Source of the DNA: Acinetobacter lactucae
GTDB lineage: Bacteria; Pseudomonadota; Gammaproteobacteria; Pseudomonadales; Moraxellaceae
Reading direction: 5' to 3'
Assembly: GCF_001605885.1 (NCBI RefSeq)
Contig: NZ_LRPE01000011.1
Location: 1 to 64,000 of the forward strand
Length of the DNA: 64,000 nt
Part shown: one piece after another, positions 1 through 8,146 of the stretch
How the letters are laid out: the number at the start of each line of letters is the position of its first letter
Position numbering within the stretch: position 1 is the first letter of the stretch
Notes under the pieces: model-generated
The model's database searches: none
What the model saw: the letters and a program-made list of their open reading frames with translations, nothing else
Told to the model about the DNA's origin: nothing
Position numbers and translations under genes: made by a program

Positions 1-647
1 AGACAATACTTACACACAACACTATTAATACTTTATTGATCATTATTATTATCTCTATGTTTTTAATGTTAATGATCTTAACAAAAAATTATAGCTTTGT
101 GAATATTTTCACATTTACTTACAATAATACAATCTTATTCAAATTATTGAAAATAAAAGTTATTTTAAAAATATCATTAAAAACCCTAATAAATACTAAA
201 CTTTTACATTGAAAAGTAACTTTATTTAATAAGAGCTTATTTTAGTTATTTTTAATATTATCTTTTTATCGGTTTTAACTCTTAAGTTATTTTAAAGATA
301 GAGCATAGACAAATGTGTATACGGCTTGAAATTTGTTTTTATTTGCTAAGCTTTAAATTAAATAAAAGGAGCTATTTTCGTTAATGTACTTTTCTTTAAA
401 ATTGTTTCTTTAGCGACTAATTTTCTATGTTTCATGTTTAGCTTTCAAAATAAAAATTCATCTCAATGAAATCTTCATCTTATTTAAAAATATTTTTCTT
501 CATTAATGCTATTGGTTGATTAGCAAAATTATGTCCAAGTTTTATCGTTCTATAAATCGCACCAAGCTTTCCATTTTCAGAGATTTATTCCCATAAACGC
601 TACGATAAAATGCACTTAGATAAAAAATTAAATCAGGAGAATACATC
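1..647. other. AT-rich intergenic stretch with no gene seen
   Basis: No open reading frame of useful length, RNA gene or clear repeat was seen. The first 500 bases are very AT-rich. The last 150 bases must hold the promoter of the pirin gene; an AGGAG-like ribosome site lies just before its ATG. No operator could be assigned. Confidence 0.5.
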
Positions 648-1370
648 ATGTTTGATATGCGTTTATCTCACGAGCGTGGTGCAGCACATCATGGTTGGTT
701 ACAATCAAAACATAGCTTTTCATTTGCTAACTATTGGGATCCTAAACAAGTCGGTTTTTCAGACCTACTTGTAATTAATGATGATAACGTTGCTCCATCT
801 AAAGGCTTTGGTACCCATCCTCATCGTAATATGGAAATTATTTCCTATGTGCTTGAAGGTGCATTAGAGCATAAAGACTCGATGGGTACAGGCTCTGTGA
901 TTGTGCCTGGTGACATTCAGCTGATGAGTGCAGGTCGTGGTGTTGCTCATAGTGAATTTAACCATTCAGCTCAAGAAGGCGTTCATTTCTTGCAAATTTG
1001 GGTTGTTCCAAATGAAGTGAATACAGAGCCGGGCTATCAACAAGTCCATATTGATGAAGCAGACAAACGCGGTAAATTGCATTTGATCATTTCACCGAAA
1101 GGTGGTGAAAAAACTTTGTCGATCAAACAAGACATTAATATTTACTCAGGTCTTTTTGATGGTGAAGAAACTGCTGAATTTGTGATTCCTGACGGTCGAT
1201 ATGTTTACCTACATGTTGCTAAAGGTCGTGTCGATGTAAATGGTAAAACCTTTAACACTGGCGATGCGGCACGTATTCGTGAAGGTAGCAGCTTATCGTT
1301 TACCAATGGTGATCATGCCGAAATTTTGATTTTCGATATGCGCCCAGAAGAAGTTCCAACCATGCCATAA
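648..1370 (+). CDS. Pirin family protein
   Basis: A 240-residue bicupin protein of normal pirin length. The N-terminal cupin (about residues 10-120) contains FGTHPHRNMEIISYVLEG, which supplies the metal-binding His residues typical of pirins. The His of GRGVAHSEFN and the following Glu region complete the site. Pirins bind Fe, and some bacterial members have quercetin 2,3-dioxygenase activity or bind regulatory partners; which applies here cannot be told. It is cytosolic, with no signal peptide. It stands alone, followed by a strong terminator and then a convergent TetR gene. A good Shine-Dalgarno (CAGGAGAA) supports the ATG start. Confidence 0.9.
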   Translation: MFDMRLSHERGAAHHGWLQSKHSFSFANYWDPKQVGFSDLLVINDDNVAPSKGFGTHPHRNMEIISYVLEGALEHKDSMGTGSVIVPGDIQLMSAGRGVAHSEFNHSAQEGVHFLQIWVVPNEVNTEPGYQQVHIDEADKRGKLHLIISPKGGEKTLSIKQDINIYSGLFDGEETAEFVIPDGRYVYLHVAKGRVDVNGKTFNTGDAARIREGSSLSFTNGDHAEILIFDMRPEEVPTMP

Positions 1371-1379
1371 GATCAATCA

Positions 1380-1415
1380 AGCCCTCATATAAACTTTTAT
1401 GTGGGGGCTTTTTAT
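1380..1415 (+). terminator. Rho-independent terminator after the pirin gene
   Basis: AGCCCTCATATAAA and its complement with G-U pairs form a stem of about 14 bp around a CTT loop, followed by TTTTTA. It lies ten bases after the pirin stop codon and in front of the convergent TetR gene. Confidence 0.85.
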
Positions 1416-1448
1416 CGTTACTTGGACTTATAAGAATTCTATCTCTGC

Positions 1449-2069
1449 TCAATGCTCTTCTGAACGCGCCATCTCTGTATTGATATAGCTCATAATCATA
1501 GTCGTTAATCCCTGTACCATTTCGTCAAAACTAATATAAGGGTTTGGCAAAATAAGATGCCGCGCGACGTTAAAAATTCCACTATTAATACAGATATAGG
1601 TAATTACAGGCAAATTATTGATTTTTAAGTATTTAGGATTATGCATCATATATTTCATGATGACTTCCATTAAAGCCTGTTCAATTTTGGGAATATATTT
1701 GTCGTACTGTAACTCTCCTGCATAGCGCAAAACAGTCAAATAGCGGTCGTTATTTTTCTTTAATAAATCACTAAAAGTATAAAAAATCATTTCAATAACA
1801 GGTTCTAACTCCAACTGTAAAATCGTCGGTGTAAGCTCTGTAATCATGTCCAGAATTTCCCGAACAAAAAAGTGATTCATCGCATCATAAATTTCTTCTT
1901 TATTTTTAAAATATTCGTATAAAGACCCGACACTCACCCCTGCAATCTCTGCAATATGACGTGTTGTAGTACCACTCGGCCCATGAAGTGCCACTACAAT
2001 AAAACCTGCTTCAATAATCGTGTCGACAGTGACTTTGGCTCGAGTTTGACGAGGTTTACGCGTAGTCAT
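1449..2069 (-). CDS. TetR/AcrR family transcriptional regulator
   Basis: A 206-residue protein with an N-terminal TetR helix-turn-helix (about residues 12-58; TTRHIAEIAGVSVGSLYEYF) and a divergent all-helical ligand-binding domain. TetR proteins are usually dimeric repressors released by a small ligand. It is divergent from the hydrolase/SDR/monooxygenase genes starting at 2594. One copy of a 28-bp repeat lies only 14 bases upstream of its ATG and a second lies further toward the hydrolase gene. This is the arrangement expected if it represses both itself and that operon. The ligand is unknown; a hydrophobic or lipid-like compound is a guess from the neighbouring genes. Confidence 0.88.
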   Translation of the reverse strand: MTTRKPRQTRAKVTVDTIIEAGFIVVALHGPSGTTTRHIAEIAGVSVGSLYEYFKNKEEIYDAMNHFFVREILDMITELTPTILQLELEPVIEMIFYTFSDLLKKNNDRYLTVLRYAGELQYDKYIPKIEQALMEVIMKYMMHNPKYLKINNLPVITYICINSGIFNVARHLILPNPYISFDEMVQGLTTMIMSYINTEMARSEEH

Positions 2070-2083
2070 ACGATCTAATTAAT

Positions 2084-2111
2084 AATCCGAACATAAAGTC
2101 AGATTAGCATG
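2084..2111. promoter_or_regulatory. Putative TetR operator, copy 1
   Basis: The repeat begins AATCCGAACATAA and continues with GTCAGATTA. It lies 14-42 bases upstream of the TetR start codon, a position suited to autoregulation. The second copy at 2351 is the same orientation and differs at three positions. Confidence 0.6.
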
Positions 2112-2350
2112 TAATTTGACTCGTTAGAAATAAAAAAACAAAATCCGAATAGTTGTCAAACTTAAGTGGAAAAGTTCAGAAAATTAGAGCTTAATCTCTC
2201 AATTAATACATAGTTTAATTTATTAATTTCTGAGAAAAACAAAAATTTAAATTATTATTTTTCAACTATATAAAACCAAATTAATTAAAAAATTTATTGC
2301 AATAAATGTTTCTAAAATACTTTTAGATATTTAAGAAGTTACCCGAATTG

Positions 2351-2378
2351 AATCCGAACATAATGTCAGATTAATATG
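2351..2378. promoter_or_regulatory. Putative TetR operator, copy 2
   Basis: Near-identical direct copy of the 2084 repeat, with a central ACATAATGT palindrome. It lies about 215 bases upstream of the hydrolase start, so it may control the plus-strand operon. Confidence 0.6.
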
Positions 2379-2593
2379 AAAAAATTAAAGAAGACTCATT
2401 AAGTAGCTCTTGTCTATATCGGCTCTTCTTTCCGTTATTCAGCCAAATAATCAAACAAATAACGGAGCAACAACACCGTAGTCAATGCAGAGAATCATCT
2501 GTTTTTGAAAATGGAAATTTATAGTGCTTTGTTGATCATTGAGTTTATTGATTTTCATCAAAATGCACCACTACTTTGCCTCAGGGTGTAGCC

Positions 2594-3553
2594 ATGATCT
2601 CGACCGCAGTTAAAAAATCATTCAAAAAACTTACATTTCAGCGTGAAATTGAGTTACCCGATTTTGCTAGCAAAAGTTCAATTCCAATTCGTCATTTAAA
2701 TATTGGTTTTGATGGTAAGGAAATTGATGTTAGATTCTATATGGACAACCAATTTGCTACTTTGTTTTTTGCCACACTTTCGGTGTTTTTAACCTATGGT
2801 GAAGATCTAGTGATTGAAACCGCTCGTCATCACCGCGAATTTATTAAAGATCCAATTTTAAAACAGCGCGTTACTTCGCTGATTGGCCAAGAGGCAATTC
2901 ATTCAAAATTGCACAATGAATATAACGATGCCCTTCAAGATGCCGAATATCCTGTTGCGCTCTATCGTTTTCTTGGCTCGAACTTCTTTAAATATGTTTT
3001 CTTAAAGTTTCCACAACCACTCAAATTATCAATGATGGCGGGTATTGAGCATTTTACGGCTGTACTTGCTGAATACATGATGAAGCATGAAAAGAACTTC
3101 TATTATTCAGATGATGCAAAAAGCCGTGCGTTGTGGATGTGGCACATGCTTGAAGAATCTGAACATAAAGATATTGCCTACGATGTCTATCAACTTTTAA
3201 ATGGTAGCTATCCACTGCGCGCATCTGGTTTCTTCCTTGCGCTATTTACCATTTTAGGTTTAATCCCAGCCACTACGTTATTTGTGCCAGTATTAAGAAA
3301 GCCGCAAGAGATGCTGACTTTAAAATTCTGGAAAGATGCTCGCCGCGGTGTAGGCTTAATCTTTGGTCCAAAAGATGGGGTTTTCGGTAGTACGATTGGT
3401 CAAATTCTTGACTACTTACGTCCAGACTTTCATCCGAATGATCATGATACAACTGAATATCTTGAGTATTACAAAAAGAAATTGCTGACCGAAGGCGGTG
3501 CAATAGCTCCTTACTTTGTTAAAGAATTTACCCCACCAGTACGCATGTCTTAA
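2594..3553 (+). CDS. Metal-dependent hydrolase family protein (PF10118 type)
   Basis: A 319-residue protein of the poorly characterised predicted metal-dependent hydrolase family. An in-frame TTG 18 bases upstream also exists, but the ATG at 2594 gives the usual family N-terminus (MISTAVKK). Acidic and His residues are spaced like a four-helix ferritin-like metal site: E70, E100-x2-H103, E152-H153 and E188-x2-H191. This pattern is visible; calling it a di-metal site is inference. One or two hydrophobic segments lie near residues 210-235. Members often sit beside short-chain dehydrogenases and flavin monooxygenases, as here, and no reaction is firmly established. Confidence 0.8.
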   Translation: MISTAVKKSFKKLTFQREIELPDFASKSSIPIRHLNIGFDGKEIDVRFYMDNQFATLFFATLSVFLTYGEDLVIETARHHREFIKDPILKQRVTSLIGQEAIHSKLHNEYNDALQDAEYPVALYRFLGSNFFKYVFLKFPQPLKLSMMAGIEHFTAVLAEYMMKHEKNFYYSDDAKSRALWMWHMLEESEHKDIAYDVYQLLNGSYPLRASGFFLALFTILGLIPATTLFVPVLRKPQEMLTLKFWKDARRGVGLIFGPKDGVFGSTIGQILDYLRPDFHPNDHDTTEYLEYYKKKLLTEGGAIAPYFVKEFTPPVRMS

Positions 3554-3566
3554 TCGTCCTGCATTT

Positions 3567-3589
3567 CCAGCTATCAAATAGATAGCTGG
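3567..3589 (+). other. Intercistronic stem-loop
   Basis: CCAGCTATC, loop AAATA, GATAGCTGG: a perfect 9-bp stem between the hydrolase and SDR genes. No U-run follows, so it is more likely an mRNA stability or attenuation element than a full terminator. Confidence 0.55.
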
Positions 3590-3618
3590 TATCTCTTCAA
3601 GCTATTTATGGATGAATC

Positions 3619-4452
3619 ATGATTTTATTTGGCAAAAAGAAAGTTAAACCAAGCCAAAAAGCTTATGCCGTAGTGACGGGTGCAGGCAGTGGGATTGGTA
3701 GAAGTTTTGCAGTTGAACTGGCAAAACGTGGTGGCAACGTAGTGTGTGCAGATATTAATCTGGAAGCTGCTGAAGAAACCGTAAAGTTAATTGAACAGTT
3801 AGGACAAAAAGCATTTGCTGTAAAATGTGATGTGGGGCAAGCAGAACAAGTTCAGGCTTTGGCTGATCAAGCAGAACAGTTACTTGATCATCCAGTAACA
3901 CTCATCATTAATAATGCGGGTGTAGGTTTAGGTGGTAAATTTGATGAACTCAGTCTAGAAGACTGGAACTGGGTCATGAATATTAACCTTTGGGGTGTCA
4001 TTCACGGTTGTCATGCCTTTGTTCCAAAGTTTAAAAAGTTAGGTTACGGCGCGATTATTAATGTGGCATCTGCGGCATCGTATACGGCTGCACCAGAAAT
4101 GACTGCTTATAACGTGACTAAAGCGGGTGTACGCGCGCTTTCAGAAACGCTTTCTGCTGAACTGTGTAAGTTTAATATTAAAGTGAATGTACTCTGCCCA
4201 ACACTGGTACCCACCAATATCATTAAAAATGGTCGAATTCCTGGACGCTATTCAAAGCTTGCAGACCATGCACTCATGAACTATGCCTTAACGACAAGTG
4301 ATGATGTTGCAAGATTAACGCTTAATCGCCTTGATCAAGATGAGCTTTATACCATTCCTCAAATTGATGCGAAGTTATTCTGGCTCATGAAACGTGCATC
4401 TCCAAGCTTGTATACCAAGTTCCTTGGTACATCGTACAAATTATTTAAATAA
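3619..4452 (+). CDS. Short-chain dehydrogenase/reductase (SDR)
   Basis: A 277-residue classical SDR. It has the cofactor motif TGAGSGIG near residue 21, NNAGVG near residue 98, a serine in VASAASYT, and the catalytic YNVTK about residue 164. SDRs interconvert alcohols and ketones or aldehydes with NAD(P)H. It lies 66 bases after the hydrolase gene and 22 bases before the monooxygenase, so the three are probably one transcript. A sensible role is oxidation of an alcohol to the ketone used by the next enzyme; the substrate is not known. A paralogous SDR follows the second monooxygenase at 9679. Confidence 0.88.
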   Translation: MILFGKKKVKPSQKAYAVVTGAGSGIGRSFAVELAKRGGNVVCADINLEAAEETVKLIEQLGQKAFAVKCDVGQAEQVQALADQAEQLLDHPVTLIINNAGVGLGGKFDELSLEDWNWVMNINLWGVIHGCHAFVPKFKKLGYGAIINVASAASYTAAPEMTAYNVTKAGVRALSETLSAELCKFNIKVNVLCPTLVPTNIIKNGRIPGRYSKLADHALMNYALTTSDDVARLTLNRLDQDELYTIPQIDAKLFWLMKRASPSLYTKFLGTSYKLFK

Positions 4453-4474
4453 GAAATTTATAGGTAGTACACAT

Positions 4475-5998
4475 ATGACTGCGCAAATGAAAACAAATGC
4501 TTCAGCAAAAAAAGCTGTCAAATCACCAAGCCATATTTTCGATACTTTTATTGTGGGTGCGGGCATTTCAGGGATCGCTGCTGCCATTCGCCTAGATCAA
4601 GTTGGTTATACCAATTATAAGATTATTGAAAAAGCTAGCCGCGTGGGCGGAACATGGCGTGAAAATACCTACCCAGGTTGTGGATGTGATGTACCTTCTG
4701 CTCTTTATTCTTACTCATTTGCACCAAGTGCAAAATGGAGCCATTTATTTGCACGCCAACCAGAAATCTTAAGTTATCTGGAAGATGTGAGTAACGAATT
4801 TAATGTTACCTCTAAAATCGAATTTAATAATGAATTGCTGAATGCGGCATGGGATGACTCACGTCACGTGTGGGTATTGGATACCACAACTGGTCAATAT
4901 TTGTCTAAAACCGTTATTTTTGCCACAGGTCCAATTACCGAAGCTCAAATTCCACGTCTTGAAGGCTTAGAAACATTTAAAGGTGAAATGTTCCATTCAG
5001 CAAAATGGAATCATGATTACGACCTAACTGGTAAACGCATTGCCGTGATTGGTACTGGTGCATCTGCTATTCAGTTTGTGCCACAAATTCAACCAAAAGC
5101 GAAAGAGCTTTTTGTATTCCAACGTACAGCACCTTGGGTACTACCAAAACCAGATACCGATTTGGGCGAGTTTAGTAAATCAGTCATTGCTAAATATCCG
5201 GCTATTCAGGCGAGCTGGCGTAAAAGTGTAGCGTTAACGCTAAATGCAATTAACTTTGGTTTACGTAACCCACTTGCACTAAAACCAGTAAATGTTTTGG
5301 GTAAGCAATTACTTAAATTGCAAATTAATGACCCTGTGCTACGTAAAAACGTAACGCCAAACTTTGATATTGGTTGTAAACGTATTTTGTTTGCTAACAA
5401 TTACTACCCTGCGCTACAAGCACCAAACACCACCCTGATTCCTCATGGCTTAGTTAAAGTTGAAGGCAATACGGTGGTTGCTGCTAATGGTGAACGCCAT
5501 GAAGTTGATGTGATTATTTGGGGTACAGGCTTTGAAGTATCTCACCCGCCAATTGGTAAACGTGTCCATAATGAAAAAGGTCAATGTTTACAAGATATAT
5601 GGAAAGATAGCTCACCAGAGGCTTACTTGGGTACCAACATTGAAAATGTACCAAATGCATTTTTAGTTTTGGGCCCTAACGTATTGGTCTATGACTCTTT
5701 CATTGGTCTAGCAGAAGCGCAGTTAGACTATATCGTAGATGGCTTATTGAAAATTAAAAACAAAGGAATTAGCAAATTAAATGTTAAATCTGATGTGGTT
5801 AAAAAGCATAACGATTTAGTGCAAAAGCACTTGCAAACGACCGTATTTAATAGCGGCGGATGTAAGAGTTACTACCTTGATGCAAACGGACGTAACTTTG
5901 CCGCATGGCCTTGGTCATTGAAAAAGCTGAAACAACGTTTGAAAAAAGTAGATTTGAAAGATTATGAAGTGACGTATCAGACGACAAAGACTCACTAA
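4475..5998 (+). CDS. Flavin-containing / Baeyer-Villiger-type monooxygenase
   Basis: A 507-residue NAD(P)H- and FAD-dependent monooxygenase. I start it at the ATG at 4475 because the longer frame overlaps the SDR gene. FAD motif GAGISG lies near residue 27, followed by GGTWRENTYPG, a first Baeyer-Villiger fingerprint, then FKGEMFHSAKWNHD, the FxGxxxH region, and the NADPH motif GTGASA. The second fingerprint has Asn where Baeyer-Villiger enzymes usually have Pro or Asp after Trp. It would insert oxygen next to a ketone or oxidise a heteroatom. It is about 40-45% like the monooxygenase at 8147 by eye, pointing to an old module duplication. Confidence 0.87.
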   Translation: MTAQMKTNASAKKAVKSPSHIFDTFIVGAGISGIAAAIRLDQVGYTNYKIIEKASRVGGTWRENTYPGCGCDVPSALYSYSFAPSAKWSHLFARQPEILSYLEDVSNEFNVTSKIEFNNELLNAAWDDSRHVWVLDTTTGQYLSKTVIFATGPITEAQIPRLEGLETFKGEMFHSAKWNHDYDLTGKRIAVIGTGASAIQFVPQIQPKAKELFVFQRTAPWVLPKPDTDLGEFSKSVIAKYPAIQASWRKSVALTLNAINFGLRNPLALKPVNVLGKQLLKLQINDPVLRKNVTPNFDIGCKRILFANNYYPALQAPNTTLIPHGLVKVEGNTVVAANGERHEVDVIIWGTGFEVSHPPIGKRVHNEKGQCLQDIWKDSSPEAYLGTNIENVPNAFLVLGPNVLVYDSFIGLAEAQLDYIVDGLLKIKNKGISKLNVKSDVVKKHNDLVQKHLQTTVFNSGGCKSYYLDANGRNFAAWPWSLKKLKQRLKKVDLKDYEVTYQTTKTH

Positions 5999-6032
5999 TT
6001 TGTAATTTCAATCAAATCAGTTGTAAGAAACA

Positions 6033-6068
6033 GGCAGTGTATTTTTGACTTTCATGAAATACACTGCC
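6033..6068 (+). terminator. Hairpin, probable terminator after first monooxygenase
   Basis: GGCAGTGTATTT and AAATACACTGCC form a perfect 12-bp stem with a 12-base loop. The following TTCTTCG is a weak U-tract. It separates the monooxygenase from the methyltransferase gene. Confidence 0.6.
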
Positions 6069-6111
6069 TTCTTCGTTGAATATCTTCAAGAAATAAAAAA
6101 ACAGGATAAAG

Positions 6112-6987
6112 ATGAAAGAAGGTCAATCAAGTCGTACCGCCGAGGCTGCTGCTGCATTACGGGCCAATCATTTTCAAAATACACAGAACCCTGTATTTTC
6201 AGATCCTTATGCTTTTGAACTAACCAGTAAAGGCTGGAAAAAACTTCTCTCTAGCTCACTTATTGTTAAAGTCATGAATTCTAAGGTTTTAAACCGTACT
6301 TTAGGTCTACTTACTGGACAAGTGGTCGGACGCTCTCGTTATGCCGAAGATTTACTTGATCTAGCAGTTCAACAGAACACTCAACAATATGTATTGGTGG
6401 GTGCTGGCCTAGACTCTTTTGCACTACGTGAATCACACCATTACCCTACTTTGAAAATTTTTGAAGTGGACCATCCTGATACTCAAGCTGCCAAACAGGC
6501 CAAGCTAAAAAAACTAGGAAATATTCCTGCTACCGTTGAGTTTGTAGCGATTAACTTTGAAAAAGAGTCTATTTCGGAAGCTTTGACTAGAAGCCTCTAT
6601 GAGCCAAACGCTCCTGCATTTTTTTCGTGGTTAGGCACAACACACTATTTAAACCCTCAAACCACTTTGCAAACTTTAAAGAGTATTGCTGAATTTGCTG
6701 CAAACGGTAGTGAAGTTGTACTCGACTATTCGACTGATTTTCAGGAATTAAACGGTATTGAGCGACTTGGAAGCATGGGTGTTGCACAATTTACCTATTT
6801 GCTGAAAGAACCTTTATTAGGTCAATTTAAACCAAAAGATTTACATCAAGCCGTGGAGCAGATGGGATTTGAAGTAGTCGAAGATCTTTCAGGTGAAGCC
6901 ATTACTGAACGATATTTTAATGCGCGAATTGATGAAATTCGCCACACTTCAGCAACGCGTTTATTACATTTGCGTTTAGCAAAATAA
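6112..6987 (+). CDS. Class I SAM-dependent methyltransferase (LCMT-like, PF04072)
   Basis: A 291-residue member of the leucine carboxyl methyltransferase-like family. It has SSRTAEAAAALRA near the N-terminus, the SAM-binding LVGAGLDSFALR near residue 97, and the acidic loop EVDHPDTQ. Bacterial members methylate carboxyl or hydroxyl groups of small molecules, and many have no assigned substrate. It begins 114 bases after the monooxygenase with a hairpin between, so it may be a separate unit. It ends 10 bases before the convergent AraC gene. A link to the neighbouring oxidation genes is suggested only by position. Confidence 0.82.
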   Translation: MKEGQSSRTAEAAAALRANHFQNTQNPVFSDPYAFELTSKGWKKLLSSSLIVKVMNSKVLNRTLGLLTGQVVGRSRYAEDLLDLAVQQNTQQYVLVGAGLDSFALRESHHYPTLKIFEVDHPDTQAAKQAKLKKLGNIPATVEFVAINFEKESISEALTRSLYEPNAPAFFSWLGTTHYLNPQTTLQTLKSIAEFAANGSEVVLDYSTDFQELNGIERLGSMGVAQFTYLLKEPLLGQFKPKDLHQAVEQMGFEVVEDLSGEAITERYFNARIDEIRHTSATRLLHLRLAK

Positions 6988-6997
6988 AATATGTTGA

Positions 6998-8011
6998 TTA
7001 TTGATTGTTTAAGCGCATGGCATGAGGTGTTTTTCCATGCCATCTTTTATAAGCATGAATAAAACTGGCTGTTTCTGCATAACCCAACCACTCGGCAATC
7101 TGCTCAACCGAAACTTTTGGTAATGCCAAATACTGCTCAGCTAGAACTTGCCTGACCTCTTCACGAATTTGAATAAAAGTCATTCCCTCTAATGCCAAAT
7201 GACGGCGTAGGGTACGCGCATTTAAATGCAATCGATCAGCAACTATTTCCATAGAAGGCATTTCCCCTCGCACATTCATAAGTTGCTGTTGCACTAAGGT
7301 TGTAAATTTATTTTGTGATTGGCGTTTCTCTAATATTTGACGGCACTGTTCTTCGGCTGTATGTAAAATCAAATCATTTGCCATAAGTAGCTTTTGATCT
7401 ACTTTTTGCGGATCAAGAATTACAAAGCTTTTAGCTGCATCAAATTCTGGCATCACACCAAATAAGTTCTGATAAGGCTCGCCATCACCTTTGAGTTGGA
7501 AAGAAAAAGCCAAATACTGGCAAAAATTGTCCTGCACCAAATCTCGCTGTACCGTAATGAGTGCAGCGGCATCGCGTTCAATAATGAATTGACGCACTGA
7601 TAAGGGAATATCTTGCTCATCAATTTCGATGCGAACTCCCTGTGATGTATCAGATACATCAAAGCGGGTAAAAGCAAAGGTTAAAGTAAAATAGGTTAAA
7701 GCCAAATCCAGTGCTTCACGAATGCTAGCACTACTCATCAGAGCCATACCTAATGGCCCAAATGTGGTGAAATGATAGCGTATGCCCACTTCTAAGCCTA
7801 ATGTCGGTCTGCCTCCTAGTTGCTCAACCAAGTTATGAATCAGCTGTAATTCCTGATGGCCTGTCACCACCATATTAGGGTCAAGTAATTGTTGTTGGCT
7901 AAGTCCAGTCCCTTTTAAAATCGTTTGATAAGAAACGCCTGATTCAACCGCGAAATCAGCCATTAACCGAACACTATGTACACTGCGTTCAAAAGCCCAT
8001 GCATACTTCAC
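6998..8011 (-). CDS. AraC family regulator (VirS/OruR-like)
   Basis: A 337-residue regulator with an N-terminal arabinose-binding-type sensor domain (PF12625 style, residues about 20-205) and a C-terminal AraC helix-turn-helix pair (about 235-330; SVEQIAEWLGYAETASF). The start is a GTG. It is divergent from the monooxygenase/SDR/esterase/GMC genes, with 135 bases between, so it most likely activates them. AraC-monooxygenase-SDR-esterase order is also known in mycobacterial virS-mymA clusters and in Pseudomonas. The inducer is unknown. Confidence 0.87.
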   Translation of the reverse strand: MKYAWAFERSVHSVRLMADFAVESGVSYQTILKGTGLSQQQLLDPNMVVTGHQELQLIHNLVEQLGGRPTLGLEVGIRYHFTTFGPLGMALMSSASIREALDLALTYFTLTFAFTRFDVSDTSQGVRIEIDEQDIPLSVRQFIIERDAAALITVQRDLVQDNFCQYLAFSFQLKGDGEPYQNLFGVMPEFDAAKSFVILDPQKVDQKLLMANDLILHTAEEQCRQILEKRQSQNKFTTLVQQQLMNVRGEMPSMEIVADRLHLNARTLRRHLALEGMTFIQIREEVRQVLAEQYLALPKVSVEQIAEWLGYAETASFIHAYKRWHGKTPHAMRLNNQ

Positions 8012-8146
8012 TGTATTGCTCAGAATGTCCTCGAATCACAATATTTTGTCCTCATCCATCCTCTAAATCAAGCAAATAAACGTCTATTCTGCATACAGGA
8101 AATTGCGATTTTTTCGCTCACTGTTTTTAAGGATTTAGAGCAGCCC

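Larger units (their letters stand above)
2070..2575. promoter_or_regulatory. Divergent control region between TetR gene and hydrolase/SDR/FMO operon
   Basis: A 500-base AT-rich region without a gene. It contains two copies of a 28-bp sequence (2084-2111 and 2351-2378, 25 of 28 bases alike) and a partial third match beginning AATCCGAATA near 2140. No other structure was recognised. Confidence 0.6.

Noticed and set aside
1..500. Very AT-rich start of the window as a possible mobile island end
   Set aside because: No integrase, tRNA, terminal repeat or cargo gene was seen.
3273..3503. Minus-strand open frame inside the hydrolase gene
   Set aside because: It is opposite a conserved gene and has no family features. 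Many similar shadow frames in other genes were left out for the same reason.
7976..8146. N-terminal extension of the second monooxygenase
   Set aside because: The added 57 residues overlap the AraC gene start, have no family likeness, and a good ribosome site lies before the ATG at 8147.
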